Assembly: GCA_012031965.1 (NCBI GenBank)
Contig: JAAUSC010000054.1
Location: 1 to 36,479 of the forward strand
Direction: 5' to 3'
DNA: 36,479 bases
From: Scytonema sp. RU_4_4
GTDB taxonomy: Bacteria; Cyanobacteriota; Cyanobacteriia; Cyanobacteriales; Nostocaceae
The position numbers were made by a program, and so were the translations under genes. Position 1 is the stretch's first letter, and the number at the start of each line of letters is the position of its first letter. Below are positions 7,067 to 15,227 of this stretch, piece after piece. A model generated the notes under the pieces. That model was not told the DNA's origin. It saw only the letters and a program-made list of their open reading frames with translations, and made no database searches.

Positions 7067-8443
7067 TTAGTACCTATTGAACCCGCTACCAGTATACTGT
7101 CCTGGAATCTGAGTAGGAGATGAATAAATATACTGCGGTACTGGAGCAGGAGCTTGCTGCAAAACTGAATTTCCAGAATTGTTGGACGTTGTTGGCGTAT
7201 TATAAATAACATTACTTTGATTGGGTGTGTAGTTGGGAGCAATGTTATTGAGTGTATTAGAGGAAGGGGATACTACTGATGTTGGTTGTGTAACACCAGG
7301 CAATTGCTGACCACTATTTATGTTATTCAACCTATTCCTCATAATTTCGTTAAAAATAGTAGCAGAGCGATTGGGAACTGCACTTGGAGTTTGCGGTATA
7401 CCTGTTAGTCCTGATTGAGGTTGAGGATAAGCTGTTCTAGAAAAGGAATTTTGCGGCTGATTTGAGATTCCTGGTTGTATGTAACTTGTTCCAGAGATAG
7501 AATTTTGCGGTTGCAAATTATTGATACCAGGTTGAGGGTAGCTTGTTCCAGGAGTGAGATTTTGTATTTGTGTTGTAACTCCCGGCTGTATGTAACTTGT
7601 TCCAGAAATTGCTCCCGACTGTGTAGAACCTGTTCCTACATTAAGGGAATTGATTGTATCTTTATTTAACCCTGTGTTTGGAATAAGAGGCTGAATGTGT
7701 CTGTTTTCAGCAGATAGTTGAGATGATGGTTCAAAGGGAGTTCTCTGAGCGGAGGTGATGCCTAAGTTTGGCTGAGTCTGGTTCTTTAATTGATTAAGCG
7801 CTGTTTGTAGCGCGCTTTCTGAAACATTGTTTTGATTAGAATTGGTTTGATTAGCTAATGCTGCTCCTAAACCAAATGAGTTTTGTGCTGAATTTTGTTG
7901 ACCTAAGGAAGGAGTTAACGCCTTAACTCCTTGTGAGTTGCTACTACTTTGAAAATTTCTCAGTTGCAGTAAATTCTCTGCTTGTGTCAAGAAGGGATTT
8001 TCCAACTGTTGAACGGGTGTGGAATCACCTTCCTTCACGCTAGACTTTAATTTAGCATCACTTGTAGAAGTCTGACTCTTGCTATTTAAAGCATCTAGTA
8101 ATAAGTCTCTGCTATTTTTTGCCTGAGTGTTCTGCTTGGAGGCGAGAGTTTTTGCTGCTGACGGATTTGCTTGGTTGAAATCAGTATTATACGGAATTGG
8201 TAAGTCATTAATATCCGCAGCAATTGCTTTGTCTTTTTCTGAAAGAGACGAGTTGACAGGCTTGTCAGCGACTTGATTTCTTTGCCAATGAGTAAAAAAG
8301 TCTGGGTTTGTCCAGTATTCTTTAATGATTAACCCGACGACAGATAAAAAAATTGCTGTTCCCCAAATACTAGGTCGTGTCAAATTCCATAACCTAGCCT
8401 TAAGATAGCGTAAGTAGGCGGGAGGATGATGGTGGTGTGACAT
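7067..8443 (-). CDS. Q/N/S-rich membrane-anchored repeat protein, unknown function
   Basis: Not recognised. From the ATG at 8443 the protein has 458 residues, starting with a short histidine-rich cytoplasmic segment (MSHHHHPPAYLRYLK). One membrane helix follows (SIWGTAIFLSVVGLIIKEYW, about 25-45), then a long low-complexity region rich in Q, N, S, T and P with no cysteine. Residues about 280-360 contain four imperfect units built on GTSYIQPG or GTSYPQPG followed by QPQNS, encoded by imperfect DNA repeats 44-57 bases apart (about 7415-7610). The topology is a bitopic protein with a disordered periplasmic tail. It lies 193 bases downstream of lptF on the same strand and may be read with the LPS export genes, but a role there is inference. 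Confidence 0.75.
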   Translation of the reverse strand: MSHHHHPPAYLRYLKARLWNLTRPSIWGTAIFLSVVGLIIKEYWTNPDFFTHWQRNQVADKPVNSSLSEKDKAIAADINDLPIPYNTDFNQANPSAAKTLASKQNTQAKNSRDLLLDALNSKSQTSTSDAKLKSSVKEGDSTPVQQLENPFLTQAENLLQLRNFQSSSNSQGVKALTPSLGQQNSAQNSFGLGAALANQTNSNQNNVSESALQTALNQLKNQTQPNLGITSAQRTPFEPSSQLSAENRHIQPLIPNTGLNKDTINSLNVGTGSTQSGAISGTSYIQPGVTTQIQNLTPGTSYPQPGINNLQPQNSISGTSYIQPGISNQPQNSFSRTAYPQPQSGLTGIPQTPSAVPNRSATIFNEIMRNRLNNINSGQQLPGVTQPTSVVSPSSNTLNNIAPNYTPNQSNVIYNTPTTSNNSGNSVLQQAPAPVPQYIYSSPTQIPGQYTGSGFNRY

Positions 8444-8642
8444 GGGCAATAAAGTCTAAGTTTACTAGAAAGTGGCAAATCTTCAGAAAGCCATAGAGTA
8501 AAAATATCCGAATGGAGCTTTCCTTGTTGACTTAAATTAAATGAATTTTAAATGAATTTTTCAATGAATGTGGACTTTACTTTTATCCTACCTACTTCAC
8601 AATTGTAATTCATGAACCGCAAGTGTAGTTCTAGTCAAAAAT

Positions 8643-9815
8643 TTATCTTTGTGCGACCCGCATTAATAAAAATATACCTATTCCTAATCCTAAGAAGTTC
8701 GGCAGCCAAGCCCCCATGAAGGTAGAAAGAACTTCCGCCTGTGCTAGGGCACCAGTGATAAAATATAATATGTAGTAAGTAAATATCACGATGACACTGA
8801 CACCAAAACTTGTCGCTCGCCCAGTACGCTGAGGTATCGTTCCCATCGCTGCACCAACTAAGCCAAAAACAACACAGACAAAGGGTAGGGCTATTTTTTG
8901 TTGAATCCTGACTTCGAGTTTACGAATTTTTTGTTCATCACCGCCGAGTCGTTCAATCTCCAGTTGTTCTAGCGATTGAGCAATGTTCATTTCACCATAG
9001 TCTCGGCTTTTCTGTGCTAAATCTAATGCGGTACGGGGTAATTTCAGTTGTTGCTGTTCAAAACGCAGAATGTTGCGATAAGAGCGATCTGGAGCAACCA
9101 AGTAGATAGTACCGTTGTAAAAATCCCAGACGTTTTGAGATGGATTCCACTCGCCTGATTCTGATACGATGATTTGACTGAGACCTTTTGTAGAACGGTC
9201 AATAATTGTCAAGCCTTTCATCTGCTTACCGTCAAACTCATCAGCGTAAAATAAGCGCGTCAAGATTTTTTTCGTACTACCATCTTCTTGCTTCAATTTT
9301 TGGTATTCTGGATAAAATATGTTTTGCTGCTTGGCAATAGTTGGCTTGTCAGATTTCAGGGCTTTGTCCAGGATTTGAGATGATTGGTATTTTGATGCTG
9401 GTGCAAGATGCTCGTTAAAGACAAACGTCATTCCTGTGACAACCAAACTCAACATCACAGCAGTTAGCACCATGCGATAGACACTCACCCCACAGCCTCG
9501 TAGTGCTATGAGTTCGCTCTCGCTTGAAAGACGACTATAGGTCATCAAGGTAGCCAGCAGGGTGGACATGGGGAAGGCTAAAACGATAAACTCTGGCATC
9601 CTTAACACAAAGACCTGAACGGCGATGCCTATCGGTAGTCCGGATTCCACAATTTTCCGCACCAAGTCGAACATAGCATCTATTGTTACGCCGATTGAAG
9701 CGAAAGCCCCAACACCAAACAAAAATGTCGGCAGCAATTCGCTTGCCAAGTAGCGATCCATGATAGAAAAAGGCAGCAGCGAATTGAGGGTGTAGAAAGA
9801 CTTGAATTTAGCCAT
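8643..9815 (-). CDS. lptF: LPS export ABC transporter permease, LptF/LptG (YjgP/YjgQ) family
   Basis: LptF/G permeases extract lipopolysaccharide from the inner membrane and pass it to the periplasmic bridge. The 390-residue protein has the family layout: N-terminal membrane helices (about 26-55, 65-90 and 100-130, including SRLSSESELIALRGCGVS, the coupling region that contacts LptB), a periplasmic beta-jellyroll domain (about 145-275), and three C-terminal helices starting near KIALPFVCVVFGLVGAAMG. Cyanobacteria commonly have one such gene rather than an lptF/lptG pair, suggesting a homodimer. The ATG at 9815 is used; an internal ATG at 9761 (MDRYLASELL), where family similarity begins, is an alternative. 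lptB and lptA lie upstream on the same strand, 268 bases away. Confidence 0.9.
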   Translation of the reverse strand: MAKFKSFYTLNSLLPFSIMDRYLASELLPTFLFGVGAFASIGVTIDAMFDLVRKIVESGLPIGIAVQVFVLRMPEFIVLAFPMSTLLATLMTYSRLSSESELIALRGCGVSVYRMVLTAVMLSLVVTGMTFVFNEHLAPASKYQSSQILDKALKSDKPTIAKQQNIFYPEYQKLKQEDGSTKKILTRLFYADEFDGKQMKGLTIIDRSTKGLSQIIVSESGEWNPSQNVWDFYNGTIYLVAPDRSYRNILRFEQQQLKLPRTALDLAQKSRDYGEMNIAQSLEQLEIERLGGDEQKIRKLEVRIQQKIALPFVCVVFGLVGAAMGTIPQRTGRATSFGVSVIVIFTYYILYFITGALAQAEVLSTFMGAWLPNFLGLGIGIFLLMRVAQR

Positions 9816-10083
9816 TAGTTATTAGCCATGAGTCATGAGTCATTGATACTAGGTTTTTTGTCACGAGTCATCAATCATTTGGTATGCACCATGCTATGCA
9901 AACTCCACTAAGAAATCCTGGTTTGGGATCGGGAAAATCTCACCCACAAGAAGATTTAAGCATCAAAAATGTAGCAGCTATCAAAAGAAATAGGAGACAA
10001 AATGAAGCAAAATTACGAAATCGCAAATAAAAAAAATAAATAAAAAATATTTTTAATTTATAAATTTAAGTTTACATCTGAAT
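9816..10083. other. lptB-lptF spacer with short tandem repeats
   Basis: This holds short repeats of the type CATGAGT near 9826-9840 (and variants to about 9870), then a very AT-rich run (about 10010-10075) after lptB. No gene is seen. Confidence 0.45.
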
Positions 10084-10812
10084 TTACATCTGGAAGTTAT
10101 CGCCCAGATAGTATTGACGCACAAGTGGGTTATTGTAGAGTTCACTGGAGGTGCCAGAAGCAAGGATTTGCCCCTCACGCATAATATATGCACGATCTGT
10201 GATGGCTAGAGTTTCGCGGACGTTGTGATCCGTGATTAAAATGCCCATATGGCGATCGCGCAGTTGCGCCACAATTTGTTGAATTTCTGAGACTGCTATG
10301 GGATCAACTCCAGCAAATGGCTCATCTAAAAGTAAAAATTTTGGTCCTTCTCTACCAGCAGCCAAAGCCCTCGCCAATTCTGTTCGTCGTCTTTCACCTC
10401 CAGAAAGTTGAATTCCTTTGCTGTTAGCCAGCCTCTCCAAACGAAACTCCCGCAACAAAGTGTCCACTCGTCTTGCCCATTCCCAGCGAGGCACATTCGT
10501 TTGCTCTAGCACCAAAAGAATGTTATCTCGCACACTCAGTTGACGAAAAACACTTGCTTCCTGTGCTAAATAACCAATGCCCAGCCGCGCCCTTCTATGC
10601 ATTGGTAGTGGAGTCACCTCCAAATTGTCTAACCAAACTTTTCCCTTGTCTGGTTTTTCTAAACCTGTGGCTATGTAAAAAGTCGTCGTTTTACCAGCGC
10701 CATTGGGACCAAGTAACCCGACAATTTCGCCTTGGGCTACAGAAAGGTGGACGCGATTAACAATGACTCGCTTGCCGTAAGTTTTGTGAATATTTTCTAA
10801 GATAATTCTCAC
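10084..10812 (-). CDS. lptB: LPS export ABC transporter ATP-binding protein
   Basis: LptB is the cytoplasmic ATPase that powers LPS extraction by LptF/G. The 242-residue protein has Walker A GPNGAGKT (35-42), the Q-loop in GYLAQEASVF, signature LSGGERRR, Walker B FLLLDEPFAGVDP and the switch histidine in LITDHNVRE. The block EASVFRQLSVRDNI and the closing YYLGDNFQM are characteristic of LptB rather than of other ABC ATPases. The start is a GTG with AAGGA about eleven bases upstream. It begins 22 bases after lptA, so the two are surely one operon. Confidence 0.95.
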   Translation of the reverse strand: MRIILENIHKTYGKRVIVNRVHLSVAQGEIVGLLGPNGAGKTTTFYIATGLEKPDKGKVWLDNLEVTPLPMHRRARLGIGYLAQEASVFRQLSVRDNILLVLEQTNVPRWEWARRVDTLLREFRLERLANSKGIQLSGGERRRTELARALAAGREGPKFLLLDEPFAGVDPIAVSEIQQIVAQLRDRHMGILITDHNVRETLAITDRAYIMREGQILASGTSSELYNNPLVRQYYLGDNFQM

Positions 10813-10834
10813 TTTCTCGCGTCCTTATATTGAA

Positions 10835-11350
10835 TTATCTCTGTTGATTATTTTTCTTCAGAGGTGCTGTTGTAGGAGCAGAGCCAGGAGCTTGGTTGTT
10901 AATTTGAGTGTCGTTGACCATGTAAATAGATTCTACCTGACGACCTTGCTTGGGTGTGGCGACAAATCGCCCTTCGTCAATCAGATATGTTACTGAGTCA
11001 GCCTTGATGCTATTGCTGCCCTGTTGCAAAACATAGACATTGCCACTGAGAACAATCTGACGTTCGCGGGTAAAATATTGTGCTTGGGCAGCAGTTGCTT
11101 GAATACCTCGTGCGGGATAAGACAGCTCCACTTCACCACGAACAGTCGCCACTTGTGTTTTAGAGTTATACTCTTGCACTTTCCCACGGATGTAGAGAGG
11201 GCGATTTTGGTCAGCTTTTTGAGATGTTTGTGCGATCGCTCTTTGCAGTTCGGTAGGAAACGTCATTGCGCCCAGAAGTACAGCTGGTACCATTAAAGCT
11301 AACCCCAAACGACGCATCTGAAACTGAAGCAATTGATAGTGGCGCATCAT
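10835..11350 (-). CDS. lptA: LptA/OstA-domain periplasmic LPS transport protein
   Basis: LptA forms the periplasmic beta-jellyroll bridge for LPS between the inner membrane complex and outer-membrane LptD. The 171-residue protein starts with a signal segment (about 10-42: RLGLALMVPAVLLGAMTF, then RAIAQTS, a plausible signal peptidase site). An OstA-like domain follows, with alternating strands (YIRGKVQEY, ATVRGEVELSYP, QATAAQAQYFTRERQIVLSGNVYVLQQGSNSIKAD in broken blocks). The last 25 residues are a disordered P/T/Q-rich tail. It is 22 bases upstream of lptB. LptC has a similar fold, but the OstA sequence pattern fits LptA better. Confidence 0.85.
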   Translation of the reverse strand: MMRHYQLLQFQMRRLGLALMVPAVLLGAMTFPTELQRAIAQTSQKADQNRPLYIRGKVQEYNSKTQVATVRGEVELSYPARGIQATAAQAQYFTRERQIVLSGNVYVLQQGSNSIKADSVTYLIDEGRFVATPKQGRQVESIYMVNDTQINNQAPGSAPTTAPLKKNNQQR

Positions 11351-11590
11351 AGCAATTTACAATTTATAGTTTTTTTGTTATTCGACTTTTCTCAACGACT
11401 TTAACCAGAGATAATAAAATACGCATTCTGGGCTATTCAAGGATAGCGATTGGCTTAAGAACTAAAACTATTGACGTTTTCCAACTTTTAAGGTTTCACA
11501 AGCTGCCACGTATATTAAGAATGCACACAGCTCAAGGCTAGACAATTCTCTATCACTATTAAAAAAAATGTCAATATAATTTTTAATTCT

Positions 11591-11991
11591 TTACGCTTTT
11601 TCATTATTCACTTTTATCATCCTAGGTAAGAGCAAAGTGTTATCTTGACCCAGGTTAAGAGCGGCAATCTTTTCTGGCTCTGTTTGTTGTAATGCCTTCA
11701 ACAATGCCGCACTTTGACTTAATAATTCGTCTACATCTATGCCGCCGTATTCTGATGGGTAACGTCGCAAGCGGTTGCTACCCTCACCCAACAAAATCAT
11801 TGCACCACGTAAGTTATGGTTGTTCAGATGATACAGCGCCACTGCAATTTGCAGAATGCCTTGATAAAAAGTTTTTCTGGCTCTGTTGCTTCAATCCACA
11901 GAGCCTCTAAGGTGTCATGACAGGTATAATACTGCTCAGCGTTAAACTGCTCTACACCTTGCCAAAACTCATCAGGCATTTCTTCGTTCAT
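11591..11991 (-). pseudogene. DUF309 family gene with a single-base frameshift
   Basis: The gene starts at an ATG (11991) that overlaps the ftrC stop codon in an ATGA, so it is translationally coupled. The first frame reads MNEEMPDEFWQGVEQF and continues with CHDTLEALWIEATEPEK, the DUF309 H..LE.LW hallmark, but would stop at 11824. The adjacent frame, ending at 11591, carries the rest of the domain (GILQIAVALYHLNN, LRGAMILLGEG). The two join cleanly if one A is restored in the five-A run at 11872-11876 (minus strand), giving EPEK-TFYQG and a 133-residue protein. This is either a recent deletion, a read error, or slippage rescue. DUF309 function is unknown. Confidence 0.8.
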
Positions 11992-12353
11992 GCCATAGTC
12001 TCTCGCACTTGCTTGATTGTTTCTAGAGAAATTTGTTGCTGTTCACCAGCGAAGTCATTCTCTGGAGTTAGGAATAGCATACAGTGGCACTCTTTGCGTT
12101 CTCGCATTGGCACGCACGGACAGTTCCAAAAAGTAGCTTTGACTTCCGCTTCCTTGTCTTCATAATGACGACAGGGACATAAAGGAGCTCCGAGTTCATC
12201 TTTGTGTTTGGCAAGTCCTTCAATCACTACTGCAGTAACAGAAGGTTCAGCACAGAAGTACGTTCCAGTGCGCTTAGCGTATTGTTCGGAAAAATGCCGC
12301 ATTGCCTCTAGGCTGTGTTCGCTGGATTTTGTGTTAACTTCTGATGAAATCAT
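11988..12353 (-). CDS. ftrC: ferredoxin-thioredoxin reductase catalytic (beta) chain
   Basis: FtrC uses photosynthetically reduced ferredoxin to reduce thioredoxin through a [4Fe-4S] cluster next to a disulfide. The 121-residue protein shows the full pattern: C59-P-C61, C78-P-C80 and C89-H-C91. By spacing with the characterised Synechocystis enzyme (constant offset of four), C59, C78, C80 and C89 hold the cluster and C61/C91 form the active disulfide. An extra cysteine at 34 is outside the motif. Length is typical. It is the first gene of a pair with the DUF309 gene, whose start overlaps its stop by four bases. This gene supports an oxygenic phototroph as host. Confidence 0.96.
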   Translation of the reverse strand: MISSEVNTKSSEHSLEAMRHFSEQYAKRTGTYFCAEPSVTAVVIEGLAKHKDELGAPLCPCRHYEDKEAEVKATFWNCPCVPMRERKECHCMLFLTPENDFAGEQQQISLETIKQVRETMA

Positions 12354-12713
12354 GGGTCAGCTACTCATAATTTAAACATTTCTTTGCATTGTACCGCAGC
12401 CTATGGGAGCTATAACTGGGGATTATTCCCCCTCTTTAGAGAGATTTAAATTTTGAATTTTAGATTTTGAATGAGTGAAAACCTTATGGGAAGCAGAGTA
12501 TAGTGGAACTGGCAGAATCTTGGCATGACATATAGTTGCCGTTTCTTTGCACGGATTGGAAATTTGAATGCATGACCTCAGTCGGTGCAAATGGTTATGG
12601 TAGTTCAATGGTTACGCTTCTCTTCATCGTTGCGATGCTGTAAACAATAAACAATGAGTGCTGAGTCTTGAATGAGATTTCCTCAAAACTCAGCACTCAG
12701 GATCTAAGAGCGT
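12354..12713. other. spacer between typA and ftrC
   Basis: No gene in 360 bases. It contains the typA terminator hairpin (12655-12699), an AT-rich patch near 12440-12470, and presumably the ftrC promoter on the minus strand. No tRNA-like fold was found. Confidence 0.5.
12655..12699 (-). terminator. hairpin downstream of typA
   Basis: TGAGTGCTGAGT (12655-12666) and its exact complement (12688-12699) form a 12-bp stem with a 21-base loop, starting 15 bases past the typA stop. There is no strong T-run after it on the minus strand, so it may be a terminator or a common cyanobacterial intergenic repeat ('gagtgctgagt' type). Confidence 0.5.
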
Positions 12714-14503
12714 CTAACGTTTCGCCAACTTCTTCGCCAACTTCCGCAGACGAATTGACGCAGGAGTGACTTCCACCAATTCATCTGGTCCGATGTACTC
12801 TAAAGCACGCTCTAGACTCATATCCACTGGTGCTTGCAACTGCACCAGTTCATCACCACCAGATGCACGATGGTTGGTCAGTTGCTTCGTCTTGCAGACG
12901 TTCAGTTCCAAGTCTTGGGGACGATTGTGTTCTCCCACAATCATGCCTTTGTAAACCTTGGTACCTGGAACAATAAAGAAGACACCTCTATCTTCGGCGT
13001 TCTTCATGGCGTAGAAGGTGGAAACGCCTTCCTCAAAGGAGATTAAGACGCCTTTGTTACGAGCCTCAATATCACCAGAGATAGAACGGTAGTCAAGGAA
13101 ACTGTGGTTCATGATACCTTCACCACGAGTCATACGCATGAATTCACCCCGGAAACCAATTAATCCACGGGCGGGAATGACAAATTCTAGCTGGGTGCGT
13201 CCGTTACCACCCACTTGCATATCTTGCATTTCGCCTTTGCGTTGTCCCAGTCGCTCAATGCAACTACCAACAGCATCTTCAGGAACGTCTAATACCAGAA
13301 GTTCGTAAGGTTCGCAAGGTTGTCCGTTGACTTCGCGGTAAATCACCTGTGGCTGAGAGACTTGAAACTCATAACCTTCGCGGCGCATGGTTTCGATTAA
13401 GATACCCAAGTGTAGTTCTCCACGTCCAGAAACCAGGAATTTATCGGGGGAGTCGGTTTCTTCAACGCGCAGAGCGACGTTGGTTTCAAGTTCACGAAGG
13501 AGCGATCGCGCACTTGTCGTGATGTTACCAACTTTCCTTCTTGACCTGCAAAAGGTGAATCATTCACCGAGAAGGTCATTTGCAATGTTGGTTCATCGAC
13601 CTTAATGAGTGGTAATGCTTGGGGTTCGTTCGGGTCAGTAATGGTTTCCCCAATGTTGGCATCGGCAAATCCTGCCACAGCTATGATGTTTCCAGCGGAT
13701 GCTTCTGAGATTTCAATTCGCTTGAGCCCTTCAAAGCCCATCAACTTGGTGATTTTTGCTTTGACAGTTTCGCCGTTTTCTTTCACCAAAGCGGCTTGCT
13801 GTCCCATGCGGATGATACCGTTGTGAATTTTGCCAATGACAATCCGTCCTAGATACTCGGAATAATCCAGGGTTGTCACTTGTAGTTGCAGAGGTTTCTC
13901 TGCGTCACCCACTGGTGCTGGTACATGGCGCAGGATAGCTTCAAACAACGGCTGCATATCCTTAGATTCATCTTCTAACTGTTCTTTGGCATAGCCACTC
14001 AAACCAGAAGCAAACAAGTAAGGAAAATCACACTGGTCATCATCTGCCCCTAGTTCCAGAAACAGATCCAACACTTTATCTGTAGCACCATGTGGATCTG
14101 CTTGGGGACGGTCGATTTTATTGACCACGACGATGGGGCGCAGTCCTTTTTCCAAGGCTTTTTTCAAGACAAACCGTGTTTGGGGCATGGGACCTTCATT
14201 TGCATCAACAATGAGAATGCAACCGTCAACCATGCCGAGTACACGTTCGACTTCGCCACCGAAGTCAGCGTGTCCGGGTGTATCAACAATGTTGATCAGC
14301 GTGTCGCCATAGCGAACCGCAGTATTTTTGGCAAGAATTGTAATTCCCCGTTCCCGTTCAAGGGCGTTGGAGTCCATGACGCAATCCGGAACGTCTTCTC
14401 CTTCACGGAAGATGCCAGATTGTTTGAGGAGAGCATCAACAAGGGTTGTTTTGCCGTGGTCAACGTGGGCAATAATAGCGACGTTACGGATGGGGAGCGT
14501 CAT
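12714..14503 (-). pseudogene. typA: ribosome-associated GTPase TypA/BipA, single-base frameshift
   Basis: TypA is a translational GTPase of the EF-G group that assists 50S assembly and stress adaptation. The N-terminal part (14503 down to about 13500) has G1 AHVDHGKTT, switch G2 in RERGITI, G3 DTPGH, G4 NKID, then domain II. At residue about 334 (VTSRQVRDR) the frame breaks and runs into an unrelated tail ending at 13397. The following frame continues exactly where it should ([20 protein letters not shown], then [13 protein letters not shown]) to the stop at 12714. Restoring one base at 13498-13506, beside a HIP1 site, gives 596 residues, the normal length. Because both halves are otherwise perfect, a sequencing or assembly error or a very recent mutation is most likely. 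Confidence 0.9.
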
Positions 14504-15227
14504 AGTAGCACGTTTGGATAAAATCTAGTGGGGACTTTAGAACTTATATCTAAATGGTGGAAATGCTGTAACAGAATTTGGGTGATTTTATAAATTCTGT
14601 AAACAAGCCTTAATAATTCTATATTAACTCTTTATGGTTCAAGTGTTTTTTAGGGAACGAACCGCGAAGATGCCTTCGCGTAGCGTGCGCCTGCTGCGCA
14701 TAGGACGCAAAGAAATATTGTGAAGGGGACTGGGGAACTCACCGGTCCCCTCTGGGGATAAGGGGCAATGGGGATTAGGAATTGGGGATTGGGTTAAAAG
14801 AGCGAAAAATTATGGAAGGGGCAACAAAGCCCCGTACCATTTTTGAACATTTTTCCCCGGAGCACGTCCCCAGTCCCCAAACAGGCGAGCGCCCATTCAT
14901 CCCATCACCAAATCAAAGATTATGGTGGGGGCATTCTGGGCGCGACTTGGTAAAGTTTGAAATCATACCCTTACTCAATCCGGTGTAGCTTATGCATAAG
15001 TTAGTTTTCCTAGCATCTATTAAAAATCAGAAGGAAAGCGAAGGAGGGAGAAAACTACCAGAGGAGCGAGTCCACCTGCTATCAGCCACTTTGCTTAGAA
15101 CAAAGGATATCTGATGTTTGACGTTATTTCATGAAGCTGTCAGTGAATCAGTATTATTTATCCAAGCTCAACACTCTCAAAGAAATAATTCTAACAGCAT
15201 AGAAAAGTCAAAAAAAGAGGTAACAAT
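14504..15227. other. repeat-rich intergenic region upstream of the protease gene
   Basis: No gene is supported in 724 bases. At 14650-14712 lies a GC-rich block (CGCGAAGATGCCTTCGCG and GCGCCTGCTGCGC palindromes) of the dispersed kind seen elsewhere in the window. At 14726-14752 GGGGACTGG faces CCGGTCCCC with one G-T pair. Purine-rich G runs follow to about 14800. The short open frame at 14782-14988 has no ribosome site or protein-like composition. The last 120 bases should hold the protease promoter. Confidence 0.5.
14650..14712. repeat. GC-rich palindromic dispersed repeat
   Basis: The block contains the self-complementary strings CGCGAAGatGCCTTCGCG (imperfect) and GCGCcTGCTGCGC. Related wording (ccttcg-, -gctttgcg-) recurs near 21885-21920, 29170-29300 and 36215-36255, so it is probably one of a family of small palindromic repeats. 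Confidence 0.45.

Noticed and set aside
11872-11876. programmed -1 frameshift site in the DUF309 gene
   Set aside because: The canonical X-XXY-YYZ heptamer is not in the right phase (codons read GAA AAA CTT) and no clear stimulatory pseudoknot is seen. A deletion or read error is simpler.
14090-14521. 143-codon frame antisense to typA
   Set aside because: It is a shadow of the well-supported typA N-terminal domain on the other strand.
14782-14988. 68-codon open frame upstream of the protease
   Set aside because: It has no ribosome site, and the product follows purine-rich repeat DNA. I cannot support it as a gene.
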